From the NCBI RefSeq assembly GCF_023078275.1, contig NC_062975.1, forward strand, positions 6,237,141 through 6,301,140: a stretch of DNA of 64,000 nt, read 5' to 3'. This DNA comes from Leguminivora glycinivorella (taxonomy: Eukaryota > Arthropoda > Insecta > Lepidoptera > Tortricidae). Within the stretch, counting starts at the first letter, position 1. Every line of letters begins with the position of its first letter. The notes under the pieces are model-generated. The model ran no database searches, was not told where the DNA came from, and worked only from the letters and a program-made list of their open reading frames with translations. Below, one piece after another: positions 31,495 through 41,391 of this stretch. A program made the position numbers and the translations under genes.

Positions 31495-33805
31495 ATGTTT
31501 ATATCTACGTTACACGTTGCTATTTTTATCTGCGTATTTTCCCTATGCCAATGTTTCCCGGGCAAAATATTGGTAAGCATGTTGTGGCCTTTGTAGTTAA
31601 CAGTTTTTCTACGAGTTAAATCAGTTCATCGGATTATGAAGAAAATGAGATTGACTTTAATTTGTTGTGTGACTTGTGTGTAATGTTGCTTGTTGAATGA
31701 AAAGTACATCCAGCAACAAACGACGTACAATGTACAATCACGCCTGTATCCCATAAAGTAATTTTAATTTTAAATAAATGATAAAGGGGTAGGCAGAACA
31801 CATGAAACTACTAAAGCTCCAGTGCCACTCTTGGCAAATAAGGGGTTGAAAGAAAACGAAACTGTGACACTGCAGTGACAGGTTGCCAGCCTCTCGCCTA
31901 CGCCACAATTTAACCCATATCCCATAGTCGCCTTCTACGACACCCACGGGAAGAAAGGGGATGGTGAAATTCTTGTAATCCGTCACCACACAAGCAACAA
32001 AGTCTATCAAAAATCAAATTAAAGACGATTTTTTTAAAGTACTTACTGTGACTGCGACCTTGAGGATCAAACTACCCAGCCCATATTCCAGTATTTATAT
32101 AAGTATGCCCAAAGAGACGTTTCCAAGGCAGCTCGGAGGATCTCCATACCAACTTGACACCCGACGCGATCGGTTGGTTGCGTAACCTGGATGTCGACTT
32201 CGTTCGATTCCGTATGGTGACGTGTTAAGAATTTCACCACCCCCTTTCTTCCCGTGGGTGTCGTAGAAGTCGACTGTGTGATATGGTTTATGTTGTGGCG
32301 TAGGCGAGAGGCTGGCAACCTGTCACTGCAATGTCACAATTTGGATTTTTTCAACCCCTTTTTGCCAAGAGTGGCACTGAAACTTAGTAGTTCAAGTGCT
32401 CTGCCTACCTCTTTATGGGATACAGGCGTGATTATATGTATGTTTTTCTATTAAATACTAATTACCTTCCTGTTTTCCCGGTTTAGGGCCCAGGAACCTT
32501 CATTTTCCAGTCATTTGAACACTGTGACCCACCACTAACGGAAGTCGATATGTGGCTAACATCCAGGAAATTTAACAGGACAACTAATGTCATAGACCTA
32601 AAGTTATCTACGCCGTGGCCACTTAGCGACAATATCATAGTAAGTACATTTATTTTAACCGACTTCAAAAATTAATTCAATCGTATTTTTTGTTTACCTA
32701 AAACTATGTCTTTTCTCAAGCGATTTGAAAAAATATGTTTGAATGCAGAAATTATTTAGTTAATTACTTTCTTTTGTCAAAAACCCAGTTCTGATGACGG
32801 GGATTCGAGAGGAATTCTTCCACGAAAGTTATTACCTACCCGTCACAAGAAATAATAACCAAATTTTCAGCTAAATTCAAAACATAACAAAAAATATATG
32901 CGCCGATAGACCTGATACAAAGAATTTAATCACTTAATTTATCATTATATCAATATTTTCATCAAAGTTTTTATATCTTTACATATTTTTATCTACCAAA
33001 CTTTAATTTTATAATTTGTATTATAAACGGATGGGTATCTTAGCCGCTTGCTTGTTTCACCTTCTTAGATGGAGATAAAAACCGCCAGTAAGAAGGACGG
33101 CGGGTACAAAGATGGCTCGTTCTACCTAAAAGGCCCGTTCTGCCACACGCTGAAAACTCTGGTAGGAGACGTATACAACGCCATTATTGAGGCCGCTGGG
33201 GTCGAAGACTGCCCTATGCCGGTAAGTCATTAAAATACTTATCTATAATAATAATAACTGTAAAATTTTGTGTGTATTTTATTTCATCATTTCCAATTAA
33301 TTTAATATGGCTTTAAGTACCTTTTCTTAAGCTATATTCGAATCGACAAATTACATACTTCGAGAAAAGGTAGGTACAGTGCGCGGCTAACTTTTAGACC
33401 ATGTGGACTTTCCTGCGCAGAAGCGATTTTTCGTATAGGTAGTTGTTTTGCTCGTATTATGTACACCAACACCACCGCGCCTAATGGTCTTATAGTTTGC
33501 CGGGCACTGGTAGTGCATGCCCTTGCGATTCGCTTAGCTCGTCTTGGCAAGGGCACTATTACTGTGCCTCCAGATACATATGGATCTAGTATTAAATACC
33601 TACAATTAAATAAAATTAACTTAAACTAATGTTAAATTTTGACTTTTAGGGCGATCTTGAAGTAACCGACTTCTACCTGGACAGTGATAAATTAAACGAT
33701 CAAATTTTGTACGGCGAGTACAGAGCTAGAATCCACTTCTTTGTCGAAGAACAATTGAAGGGATGCTATTTGATGTACATGAATTTAGTTCCAAAAGAAG
33801 ATTGA
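31495..33805 (+). CDS. Secreted DUF1091/CheA-CheB-like protein, gene 2 (4 exons)
   Basis: Exons 31495-31572, 32487-32639, 33069-33221 and 33650-33805 (78, 153, 153, 156 bp) have GT-AG borders and phase-0 introns throughout. The product is 179 aa: signal peptide MFISTLHVAIFICVFSLC, then FPGKIL joined to GPGTFIFQSFEHCDPP, KFNRTTNVID, KGPFC, GVEDCPMP, DSDKLNDQILYGEYR and LKGCYLMYM, ending KED. By hand count about 107 of 153 mature residues match gene 1. Four cysteines align; the second sequon of gene 1 (NAT) is lost. Exon boundaries fall at the same residues, so the genes arose by tandem duplication. Role presumably as for gene 1: extracellular binding of a small lipid-like ligand. No frame damage seen. 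Confidence 0.82.
31733..31985 (-). repeat. CCCGTGGGTGTCGTAG SINE-like repeat in intron 1 of gene 2, inverted
   Basis: Minus-strand copy: AATCACGCCTGTATCCCATA at its tail, TTGCCAAGAGTGGCACTGG and TTTCTTCCCGTGGGTGTCGT. A 26-nt AT insert (about 31760-31785) separates the two halves of the ATGGG..CCTACC phrase. Confidence 0.7.
32140..32442 (+). repeat. CCCGTGGGTGTCGTAG SINE-like repeat in intron 1 of gene 2, direct
   Basis: The longest copy. Upstream of the shared part is GACACCCGACGCGATCGGTT and ACCTGGATGTCGACTTCGTT, ending in a TGTTAA stop-like word, so the repeat may derive from the 3' end of a LINE. The tail is GGCGTGATTATATGTATG. Confidence 0.65.
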
Positions 33806-33811
33806 TTTTAA

Positions 33812-34018
33812 AATAAAATGATGTTAATGTAATAGGTAAATGAATTTTCACCACACCAACTGGTAAAGGCTTTCTTTGCTATTCAAAAACAGATAGCAAA
33901 ATTGCATTTTATCCACAAGGAGGCAAAGTAATTTCATACAAATTTAAACTCGATGTCTTAATCTGGCTGCTAGATTTTACCTATAAATGATGATTTTGAA
34001 TCATAAATATTGAATAAA
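33812..34018 (+). terminator. Polyadenylation signals of gene 2
   Basis: AATAAA at 33812-33817, only 7 bases after the stop, and again at 34013-34018. A repeat fragment (33838-33955) lies between them, so the nearer one may be the original site or too close to be used. Confidence 0.4.
33838..33960 (+). repeat. TTTTCACCACACC...AACAGATAGCAAAATTGCATTTT repeat
   Basis: Shares GATAGCAAAATTGCATTTTA, TCCACAAGGAGGCAAAGTAA and CATACAAATTTAAACT with 54825-54905 and, inverted, 62865-62960. Confidence 0.6.
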
Positions 34019-34059
34019 TTGATGGATTTGATTTATATGATGTTTTATAGTCAATTTTT

Positions 34060-34290
34060 TGTTCGTGTTAGTGTGGTGAAAAATTTTGTGTTTCACTCGG
34101 TGGCAAAGTTTGTTTAACCTTCGTGCCTTGATACCCTCGCAACGCTCTAGATTCCACTTTTTGAACCACTCGCTACGCTCGCGGTTCAATAATGGAATCT
34201 TTCGCTTGCTCAGGTATCAATATTGGCACTTGCGGTTAAACAACTACTTTGCCCCCTTGTAAAACAAATAACTATTTTTCCTTCCGCAGA
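34060..34290 (+). repeat. GTGTTTCACTCGG...CTTTGCCCCCTTGTA repeat, long copy
   Basis: Shares GTGTTTCACTCGGTGGCAAA, TTTGCCCCCTTGTAAAACAA with 55918-56210. The middle (GAACCACTCGCTACGCTCGC / GGTTCAATAATGGAATC) is an inverted-repeat segment. Confidence 0.6.
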
Positions 34291-34727
34291 GTATAAAAAA
34301 AAAACATTATTTTTCTACATACCTATTCCCCCCCCCCCCCCATGTTTCCGAGGTACTTATGTGTACTTCTAAGACTTTATTTTTCTTGTACTTAGTTATT
34401 TAGTTATAAGTATGTACTGGTATGTTATATCTTTGCTATACTGTATGTACAAGCATAATTTTAAGCCTCACGACACGATGACAGCAAATTACTTCCCGAG
34501 ATGGAGATAATGCGAAATGGATCGATTGACATTTGAAGACCCGTGGCGTTATGGCTTAGTGTGAGGAAACATTGGCACACGATGGGCCATGATGGGCCCA
34601 TTACATATTGTCATCCTGTTGTCAATGTCTGAGCGAGGACTAATAGAGAGGCGAGTTGCAAGCGAGGCACGTTAGACTTTCAGTGCCTAGTTACTTAAAA
34701 TAAACATTTGTGTCGCTTAACTTCAAA
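34291..34727. other. No gene; C-run
   Basis: Fourteen C's in a row at about 34328-34341. Otherwise unassigned AT-rich sequence; GAGGCGAGTTGCAAGCGAGG at 34650 resembles words of the adjoining Harbinger ends. Confidence 0.3.
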
Positions 34728-35376
34728 GGGCCTTATCACACTTGCGATTTACAAGCGAGGCGAGAGCGAAGCGAGCGCGCAGCGAGTTCGTCGCGAGCCC
34801 GTAACTAATTCGCAGCGAGTGCGTCGCGAATTCGCCGCGAGCGCGTAACGAATACGCTGCGTATTCGCTGAAAGTGATCTGCGTCTTAGACAGTCACTTA
34901 CATAATGGATTCCGACGACGAAACACTTCTGTTAGCTTTATTGCTTCGAAGAAGTAAAAAACGAAAACTAAAGCAGAAACGGCGTGTTTGGGAGGATCCA
35001 TTTTTAAGTAATCGACTGCAAGAGAGCGACTATTATGTGCTGTTTTGTGAACGAATCAAAAAATTTTTAAATTTTATAAATGCCTCGATATCGATTCCAA
35101 CAGTGTTTGATTGTTCCGCCATTATTGTTACTGTCCGCTCACACTCGTAGATAATAAACTACTACAAATGATAGGATTAAACTAAAGTGGGTAGAAATGA
35201 ATTTTGCTGACGAAGGTACAGCATATCTAGACGCGGCGAACTCGCTACGAAATCGTTGCGCGCTCGCGGCGAAGTCGCGACGCACTCGCTGCGAATTGGT
35301 AACGGGCTCGCGACGAACTCGCTGCGCGCTCGCTTCGCTTTCGCCTCGCTTGTAAATCGCAAGTGTGATAAGGCCC
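34728..35376 (+). mobile_element. PIF/Harbinger-derived element, internally deleted
   Basis: About 150-bp terminal inverted repeats start GGGCCTTATCACACTTGCGA and consist of GCGAG/GCGAA words (AGCGAAGCGAGCGCGCAGCG, AGTTCGTCGCGAGCCCG). AAA lies on both sides, which deviates from the usual TWA target. Inside is a transposase N-terminal remnant. The element is 649 bp, too short to encode a whole transposase and partner. Confidence 0.75.
34905..35150 (+). pseudogene. Harbinger-type transposase N-terminal remnant, 81 codons
   Basis: MDSDDETLLLALLLRRSKKR, a basic stretch, then RRVWEDPFL (matching the W-x-H/D-P motif of Harbinger transposases) and ESDYYVLFCERI with a FLNF segment. After about residue 65 the similarity stops at the deletion point and a random tail runs to the TAG. 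The DDE catalytic domain is absent, so it cannot transpose. It may still be translated. Confidence 0.6.
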
Positions 35377-35385
35377 AAACTTGGA

Positions 35386-35478
35386 TAAATCCATTCTGCT
35401 AGAAGGTTGATTCTTCTTCAGATTATATATATCTATTTTTATACATAATCAACCTTAAAGCAGAATGGATTTACCAGA
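35386..35478. repeat. Short hairpin (AAATCCATTCTGC...GCAGAATGGATTTA)
   Basis: AAATCCATTCTGCTAGAAGG TTGATT and AATCAACCTTAAAGCAGAAT pair across a 30-bp AT-rich loop. Possibly a minimal MITE; a related half-arm occurs at 56720. Confidence 0.55.
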
Positions 35479-35490
35479 GTTTGAGGTTAA

Positions 35491-35714
35491 GGCACTGGTC
35501 CCACCGCGAGCTAGTAAGCTATGAGCTATCGGCTATAAAAACGAACAAAAGATAAGCACCCCCGTGCAAATAAAAGAAACACGGCGATTTTAATAGCTCA
35601 CCGCTGGGCGAGTAACTATAAACATCGCCGTGTCTCTTTTATTTGCACGGGAGTGATTATCTTTTGTTCGTTTTTATAGCTCATAGCTTACTAGCTCGCG
35701 GTGGGACCGGTGCC
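35491..35714. mobile_element. Palindromic MITE (GGCACTGGTCCCACCGCGAG)
   Basis: The arms GGCACTGGTCCCACCGCGAG, CTAGTAAGCTATGAGCTATC, AAAACGAACAAAAGATAA and CACGGCGAT have complements at 35600-35714. TTAA/TAAG flanks hint at a TTA/TAA target. Its right half recurs at 61660-61710. Confidence 0.75.
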
Positions 35715-35801
35715 TAAGCGACACATTTCATCGTGCTGATAAAGTAGTACGTGTTATTCCCAAAGTAACAAGTATAGCCATAATTAGTAGGCATAAGACG
35801 T

Positions 35802-35883
35802 GACGAGGTGGCCGAGAGGTTAAGGCGTTGGACTGCTAATCCAATGTGCTCTGCACGCGTGGGTTCGAATCCCATCCTCGTCG
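35802..35883 (+). tRNA. tRNA-Ser (anticodon GCT)
   Basis: 82 nt. Acceptor stem GACGAGG / CCTCGTC with discriminator G, D-arm TGGCCGAGAGGTTAAGGC (A box), anticodon stem TTGGA / TCCAA with loop CTGCTAA (GCT at 35835-35837), long serine-type variable arm TGTGCTCTGCACG, T-arm GTGGGTTCGAATCCCAT (B box). A run of nine T's follows at 35885-35893 (Pol III terminator). No CCA encoded, as expected. Reads AGC/AGU serine codons. No intron and intact, so probably functional. Confidence 0.95.
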
Positions 35884-35952
35884 ATTTTTTTTTCATCGTA
35901 GTTTTAAATGTATCAACAGTTTTCATGATCGCATATTTTTCATTAAGTATAA

Positions 35953-37815
35953 AACACTAGCTTTTACCCGCGGCTTCGCCCGCGTAATAAAAGTATTCTT
36001 ATTGAAACGTTTACAAAAAATAAGATTTTCATTTGGATCCGTAGGTTTCTTTGTAGGTACATCTGTCCGCGATTATTTCGATTAAGGTAAAGCGGGGCAA
36101 TTCTCGACTGGAGGGCCATTATAACTGATCTATTTGCTGTACGGTCCGGTTTTGGCTGACTGTACCTTACACATATTAATATTGTTTTAAAAGAAATTCT
36201 TGCAATGATTGTAGAATTGTTACACAGCGACCACAGCGTAGGTGCGAATATGTATGTATTTTACCTATATAAATATTTATACTGGGGAAACTTCATACAA
36301 CCCACATAGCCAGTATCTCGACGCTATGGTCGGTAGGGTAAAAAGTACTTCCTTGCATTATCGCTTACAATTTTTTCCATTTTGCTTATACTTATTGCAA
36401 ACGTAAACATATAAAAGGCAAGCAAACAACGATCTTCTTACAGCACATTGAATGTAATAGTTTACGGATGCAGGATACTCGCCGATGCCTACTTACTAAT
36501 ACCTTCCCACTGGGCCACCTGCATTTTACACTGCCTAAATATCGATTGCCGACCGACTATTCCGACCCCAATCCCTATTCTTATCCCCGTCCCTATCTCT
36601 ATCTTTGTCCCCGTCCCCGTTCCGTCCCTGTCCCCGTCCCTCCCCTATCCCTATCCCCGTCCCCGTCCCCTATTTTTATCCCTATTTCTATCCCTATCCC
36701 GATCCCGATCCCGATCCCTATCCCCACCCCTACCCCTACCCCTACCCCTACCCCTACCCCTATCCTTATCCCAATCCCAATCCCTATCCCTATCCATATC
36801 CCTATCCCTATCCCTATCCCTATCCCTATCCATATCCCTATCCATATCCCTATCCCTATCCCTATCCCAATCCCAATCCCTATCCCTATCCCTATCCCAA
36901 TCCCAATCCCAATGCCTATCCCTAACCCTAACCCTATCCCTATCCCTATCCATATCCCTATCCCTATCCCAATTCCAATTCCAATCCCTATCCCTATCCC
37001 TATCCCTAACCCTATCCCTATCCCTATCCCAATCCCAATCCCAATGCCTATGCCTATGCCTATCCCTATCCATATCCATATCCCTATCCCTATTTTGCCC
37101 ATTTTTTTTTTTTTATTATCCCTATCCCAATCCCTATCCCTATCCCTATCCCTATCCCTAACCCTATCCCGTTCCTGTCCCTGTCCCTGACCCTGTCTCT
37201 GTCCCTGTCCCTGTCCCTGTCCCTGGCCCTGTCCCTGTCCTTGCCCCTGTCAAATTATCATGCTAGGAGGTGAACTTTGAAAAATCCTTTCTTAGTGCTC
37301 CTCTAAGGAACTTCCGTGTCAATTTGAAATCTCTTGAACCAGAAGTAAAGATAAAAACTAAAGCTATACTTATGGCTATTTTGGATATTTTAACCCCATT
37401 GCACAATAACAGGGGAGAAAATTTCTTTTCCACCTCATTAGATTTAAAAATCGTTGTATTTATCGTGATCAGCGACCCGATAAACCATAAAAACGATACC
37501 CATATTGTGTTTTTGACTTTACCCCCTTTGCACCCCTTTAGGGGTCAAATTTTCAAAAAACCTGAAAAATGTATTTAGTCATATGTCTTTAGGAATCCTC
37601 CTGTGAAGTTTCGAATAAAATAGTCAAACTAATCTTGTTTCCCCATACAAACTTTGAACCCCCATTTCACCCTTTTAAGAGGAGAATTTTGAAAAATCCT
37701 TTCTTAGTGCTCCTCTACACTACATAAGGAACCTACGTGCCAAATTTGAAATCTCTAGGACCAGCGGTTTCGGCTGTGCGTTGATATGTCAGTCAGTCAG
37801 CTTCTTCTTTTATAT
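35953..37815. repeat. Repeat element carrying the hexanucleotide array
   Basis: The left segment CACTAGCTTTTACCCGCGGC, TTCGCCCGCGTAATAAAAG is the inverted GCGAAGCCGCGGGC-type end. The right segment includes GAAAAATCCTTTCTTAGTGC TCCTCTA twice (37280 and 37697), CACCCCTTTAGGGGTC and ends GTTGATATGTCAGTCAGTCA near 37798. The array lies between, along with about 360 bp (36170-36530) I cannot assign. Confidence 0.4.
36541..37252 (+). repeat. Hexanucleotide array: CCCCGT, then CCCTAT, then CCCTGT
   Basis: The left part is CCCCGT-rich (36590-36665), the middle CCCTAT with CCCAAT and CCCTAC variants (36670-37165), the right CCCTGT (37180-37252). A TTTTTTTTTT break sits at 37105. Because the repeat lacks stop codons in several frames, it yields meaningless frames of 106-240 codons on both strands. 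A few CCCTAA units occur but the insect telomere repeat CCTAA is not present as an array. Confidence 0.9.
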
Positions 37816-37840
37816 ATTTAGATAGGTACTTACTTTAAAA

Positions 37841-38269
37841 AGTACACGATGTAACATGAAGAAACCGAATAATGTTAACAGCGTATTCCTCATCATATTA
37901 GAAGAGTAAACTGTCATATAAACTTTTCTGGATTTCGCCTACTTTCAGAGTTATAATCATTTAAAAAAATAATTAGGTCTTTACTTATTATTTCTCAGAA
38001 CAAGACGCTATTTTGATGGCGATTATGCCGTTATCGAAAATAATTTTTTAACTACTTATCCGCGTTGATTAGATCTCAAAAAATAAGCCAGATTTACGAA
38101 TAACATTAACTTTTTATGTGGAAATACATCCAAGAAAACTAAAAAAAAATACAAAAAAAAAAACATTTTTTTGCGAAATTCGCTTGACGTGATATAACAT
38201 TTTTCTTTATTCTGCTCTCCGAAATGCGTAGTTAAAATCTTTCGGTTTCATCATGTTACACCGTGTACT
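37841..38269. mobile_element. Inverted-repeat element (AGTACACGRTGTAACATGA ends)
   Basis: Ends AGTACACGATGTAACATGAA and TCATGTTACACCGTGTACT with GAAACCGAA / TTCGGTTTC next to them. About 430 bp, AT-rich and non-coding. Confidence 0.7.
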
Positions 38270-38697
38270 CTAGCTATTAAGCTCACTTTTTGTCAAATAA
38301 TATTTTTAGGAAAACTCGCTTACCTACCTAATAGGCTACTTGACCCTTTTTAAAGTCTATTTTATATTAACTTAAACTATTTGTAATATATAGATATTTT
38401 CACTTGTATTACTTAGCGATGTACCTATACCGATACCACTCAAACACCAGTAAACAATATATTGAACGTTATAACACTTTTAACTGATAATGTTTAGGTT
38501 AAGATAGTTAAATTAAGGAAACTGTAAGTCTACAATATTAGTAATTTACACTGTAATAATTGTCATAATATGAGACTGTTTGTTTCTTAAGAAATAAAAT
38601 AAAATAAAAATTAAGTATTTATTACTGTCCAATTAACCGGAAAAAAATACTAACATATTTTATTACGACTTGAAAACCACAAAAAAAAACATTTATA
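38270..38697. other. No recognisable gene
   Basis: AT-rich; nothing assigned. Confidence 0.3.
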
Positions 38698-39047
38698 CAG
38701 AGTGGGGCCTGTAACAAAGGCGAAGAATTTAACTCTAGGCTATTCTCCTTATACTGATCACATTTGTTCGGCGACTTTTAAAAATAACTTGTATTTTGAT
38801 TTTTATCACCCTTGAAAGTTTTTTCTAAGAGGTAATGTATTGCGAATTCTGTTAAGTCTAAAGTGTGACAGACAACGTCAATGACAACAATAATGGCGTA
38901 CATTGAAGCTAATACTTATTTTGTATGAAAAATTAAAAATTTAAAGACTTCATAATTTTTAAAAGTCACTGAACAAATGTTGATCAGTATAAGGAGAATA
39001 GTCTACAGTTCAATTCTTCGCCTTTGTTACAGGCCCCACTCTGTATA
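38698..39047. mobile_element. MITE M3, copy 2
   Basis: Ends CAGAGTGGGGCCTGTAACAA and TTGTTACAGGCCCCACTCTG flanked by TA. Nearly identical in core to 21908-22244 but longer near the left arm (CATTTGTTCGGCGACTTTTA). Confidence 0.8.
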
Positions 39048-40088
39048 AAGTTTACTTTAACTTAATTAGGCAAAAACATCATTAGCCATGTTAATCTATA
39101 GATTGTCTGCGCATGACGTAAATCGAATTGAGTACAAAATTTTCTGACATTTAAGTTATGAGGCACAAAGTTCATCATGTCAGTGATTGACTCGGCATGA
39201 ACTTAAGTTAGGTTCTATGACGTCACTACACGTCTGACAGCGTTGTCGGTGGACTCGGTGGCCAAAGCATGGCCAAAGTTAAAATAAATATTACACACAT
39301 TTTTAATCGAAAATACGTAGCTACCATACACTTTGAATACCCGAAATCTATAAAAATTGGTTTCTTATGTCAAATACTACAGGAAACAATCATTTTTTGT
39401 GCCAAATTCGATAAGAGTCTAATAGCCTATTGTATGAATCGAGTAAGTACTAAAAGTCATTACAGATTGCACATATTAGATCACACATGTTACTCAGGCC
39501 TACACTTTCCATGTGAAATACCAACCACTTATCTCAATTACTTACAGTAAAAGTTATTAAGGGAACAGTCGTAAATATCAGTAAGAAAATGATCCTTTCC
39601 TGCCAGCAATACCTACAATAAATCTACAGAGTCAAGCGCAGGTCAACTATTACAGTCTAAGTTAACTAAGCAGGACTAACGAAGTCATAGAGAATAGAGG
39701 AAATCGTATGGGATTGGCAAACGACTACCTACTGGTGCGACCGTTCGTTCTCCTTGAATTTTTCATTTTTAGAAGTGCAAAAATAAGATTTAAAAAAAAT
39801 TAAAACTAAGTCTTACAATAATAAACAAAGTCAAACGAAACATAGGTAGGTAGTACATAGTAGTACATAACCAAAACCATAGCCAATGTGCATCTCTACT
39901 TAAAATTTTATCAAGATATTTTCAATAACGTTATAATTATAATTCATATAAGTCGGGATAATTCGATTTTGCGCGATCTGTCCCCTTTATTTATTTATTT
40001 AAACTTTATTGCACAAAAAAAATATAAATGGCGGACTTAATGCTAGCAGGCATTCTCTACCTCAACCATGGGCTAAACCGAGAGATCC
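39048..40088. other. Unassigned; one orphan frame and a LINE-tail fragment
   Basis: The frame at 39269-39550 is listed separately. ATTGCACAAAAAAAATATAAATGGCGG at 40008 resembles a poly(A)-like end of a lepidopteran retroelement. The rest shows nothing recognisable. Confidence 0.3.
39269..39550 (+). CDS. Orphan frame, 93 codons, doubtful
   Basis: MAKVKINITHIFNRKYVATI start in good Kozak-like context (AAAGCATGG). After residue 57 a donor-like CGAGTAAGT (39440-39448) could end an exon. No domain, signal peptide or repeat relation recognised. It lies alone in a repeat-rich stretch, so it may be a chance frame or a lone first exon. Confidence 0.15.
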   Translation: MAKVKINITHIFNRKYVATIHFEYPKSIKIGFLCQILQETIIFCAKFDKSLIAYCMNRVSTKSHYRLHILDHTCYSGLHFPCEIPTTYLNYLQ

Positions 40089-40111
40089 TTTCGTCTCAAC
40101 TAATCTGCACA

Positions 40112-40336
40112 GGGCGTGACAGAGCCAGCGGCGTATCGCTTTCGTTTGGCGTCGGAGAAATGCCATTCGGCTACGGGGCCAGGTGCCGTAGCCGAGCGAC
40201 ATTTCTGTGACGCGAAACGAAAACGAAACGCCGCGAAAGGTAGTCTGGCTCTGTCGCGCTAATACGCAAGAGCGATAGAGATAGATATCTATGAGCGGTT
40301 CGTTTCGTGAGCGTTTGTGACATTCGGCTACGTACC
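40112..40336 (-). mobile_element. MITE M4, one copy plus an opposed fragment
   Basis: 40112-40182 is a fragment (GACAGAGCCAGCGGCGTATC to GCTACGGGGCCAG); 40183-40336 is an inverted copy ending GACATTCGGCTACGTAC. Confidence 0.65.
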
Positions 40337-40481
40337 CAGTAGGCCTAGCACATGATGGCCGCGGGAGTATGTCGCCGCGAGATAGATGCCACGTCTTCTT
40401 CTAACTGTATTAATGACATAAGGACGGGTAGGCTATCTCGCGGCGACATACTCCCGCGGCCATCATGTGCTAGGCCTACTG
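40337..40481. mobile_element. Perfect palindromic MITE (CAGTAGGCCTAGCACATGAT), complete
   Basis: 145 bp. The arms CAGTAGGCCTAGCACATGAT, GGCCGCGGGAGTATGTCGCC, GCGAGATAG are matched exactly on the right; the loop is CCACGTCTTCTTCTAACTGT. The interrupted relative is at 11623-11746. Inserted directly against MITE M4. Confidence 0.85.
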
Positions 40482-40507
40482 ATCTAGGGTGAGTTATTAT
40501 ACTTATT

Positions 40508-40672
40508 ATTGTACATATCGTCACTACTTTAAAAAAACTTGTATCTTCGTCTGTCAATGAAAAGAAAATTGTAGTAAGTATGTATGGAATGCATATAGAC
40601 TTACTGCGTTTTAACTTTGAGGAGCAGCGTGAGATACGAGATTTTTTCAAAGTAATGACGATATGTAGGTAC
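40508..40672 (+). mobile_element. MITE M2, complete copy
   Basis: From ACATATCGTCACTACTTTAA to TTTCAAAGTAATGACGATAT, with internal GTAGTAAGTATGTATGGAAT, the empty site for the insertion at 45590. Confidence 0.75.
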
Positions 40673-41046
40673 TTATTTGGCACATTTCCGCTATGCACTG
40701 CTATCTCTCATGCTAAGAACAGCATCCAAACATCACGTTACACCGTTTCCTTTCTCCACACACATGCTATGTTCCACACACATACTGAAATTCCGCTCCC
40801 ATGGCCCGTTTCCCAAACAAATATGCCCTGTTACCTAACCCTTTGTTGCGCGTACGCACTTTCGTTGTCCGTTCTCGCGATTTACGCGTGACACGCCCGT
40901 GTGTCCGCCCCCTTATGTGTAAAGCTAGTTCTCGATGTCGAATGGGATGATTGGAACCTAATTCTTAATTGCTGTTGGCGCTTGAGTATTCTTAGGTAAG
41001 AGTTTTGAATGATTGACGATAAGTTTCATTAGACTTAGGTCACTTA
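40673..41046. other. No recognisable gene
   Basis: Unassigned; a chance frame of 103 codons starts in MITE M2 and runs through here. Confidence 0.3.
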
Positions 41047-41172
41047 GGGTAGGTTCAGATGTCAGGCGTTCAACGCGCGTTTACAACTACAGAAGTTAAT
41101 ATTCAGGTCGTACACATGCTAACGCGTGTAAAACGCGCGTTAGCGCGTTGAACGCTTCATCTGAACCTACCC
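41047..41172. mobile_element. Harbinger-type MITE with TTA duplication
   Basis: GGGTAGGTTCAGATG and CATCTGAACCTACCC ends; TTA at 41044-41046 and 41173-41175. AACGCGCG words form the arms. 126 bp. Confidence 0.75.
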
Positions 41173-41391
41173 TTACGTAAGTAGGTACCTACATGTTTAA
41201 AATTGCAATCGGGACTTATCGTATCATGTTTTTAACATTAACCTCCGACGTTTCATGTTTCAAGGCTATGAGAATATGAGAACCCTTTTCAACTCGTTTC
41301 ATTTTCCGCTAGTTGAGCACTTTTCTTATTTTGTTGCTCATGAAAAAAGCAGCACCGTGTTAACCAGGCCTCCGCTGAAAATATTACTACT

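Noticed and set aside
35800..35926. Minus-strand 70-codon frame (MGFEPTRAEHIGLAVQRLN) across the tRNA gene
   Set aside because: It is the reverse reading of tRNA-Ser; the tRNA interpretation explains every base of the segment.
36700..37030. Possible interstitial telomere repeat
   Set aside because: Only a few CCCTAA units are scattered among CCCTAT; the lepidopteran telomere repeat is CCTAA in pentamers, which is not present as a run.
36448..37190. Five long frames (106-240 codons, both strands) rich in Pro-Ile, Ser-Leu, Gly-Ile or Asp-Arg
   Set aside because: They are the translation of the CCCTAT/CCCCGT/CCCTGT array, which contains no stop codon in several frames. Several overlapping frames are equally open, so openness carries no coding signal.
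40337..40481. microRNA precursor
   Set aside because: The hairpin is a perfect palindrome with a second copy at 11623 inside another MITE, so a transposon is the simpler explanation.
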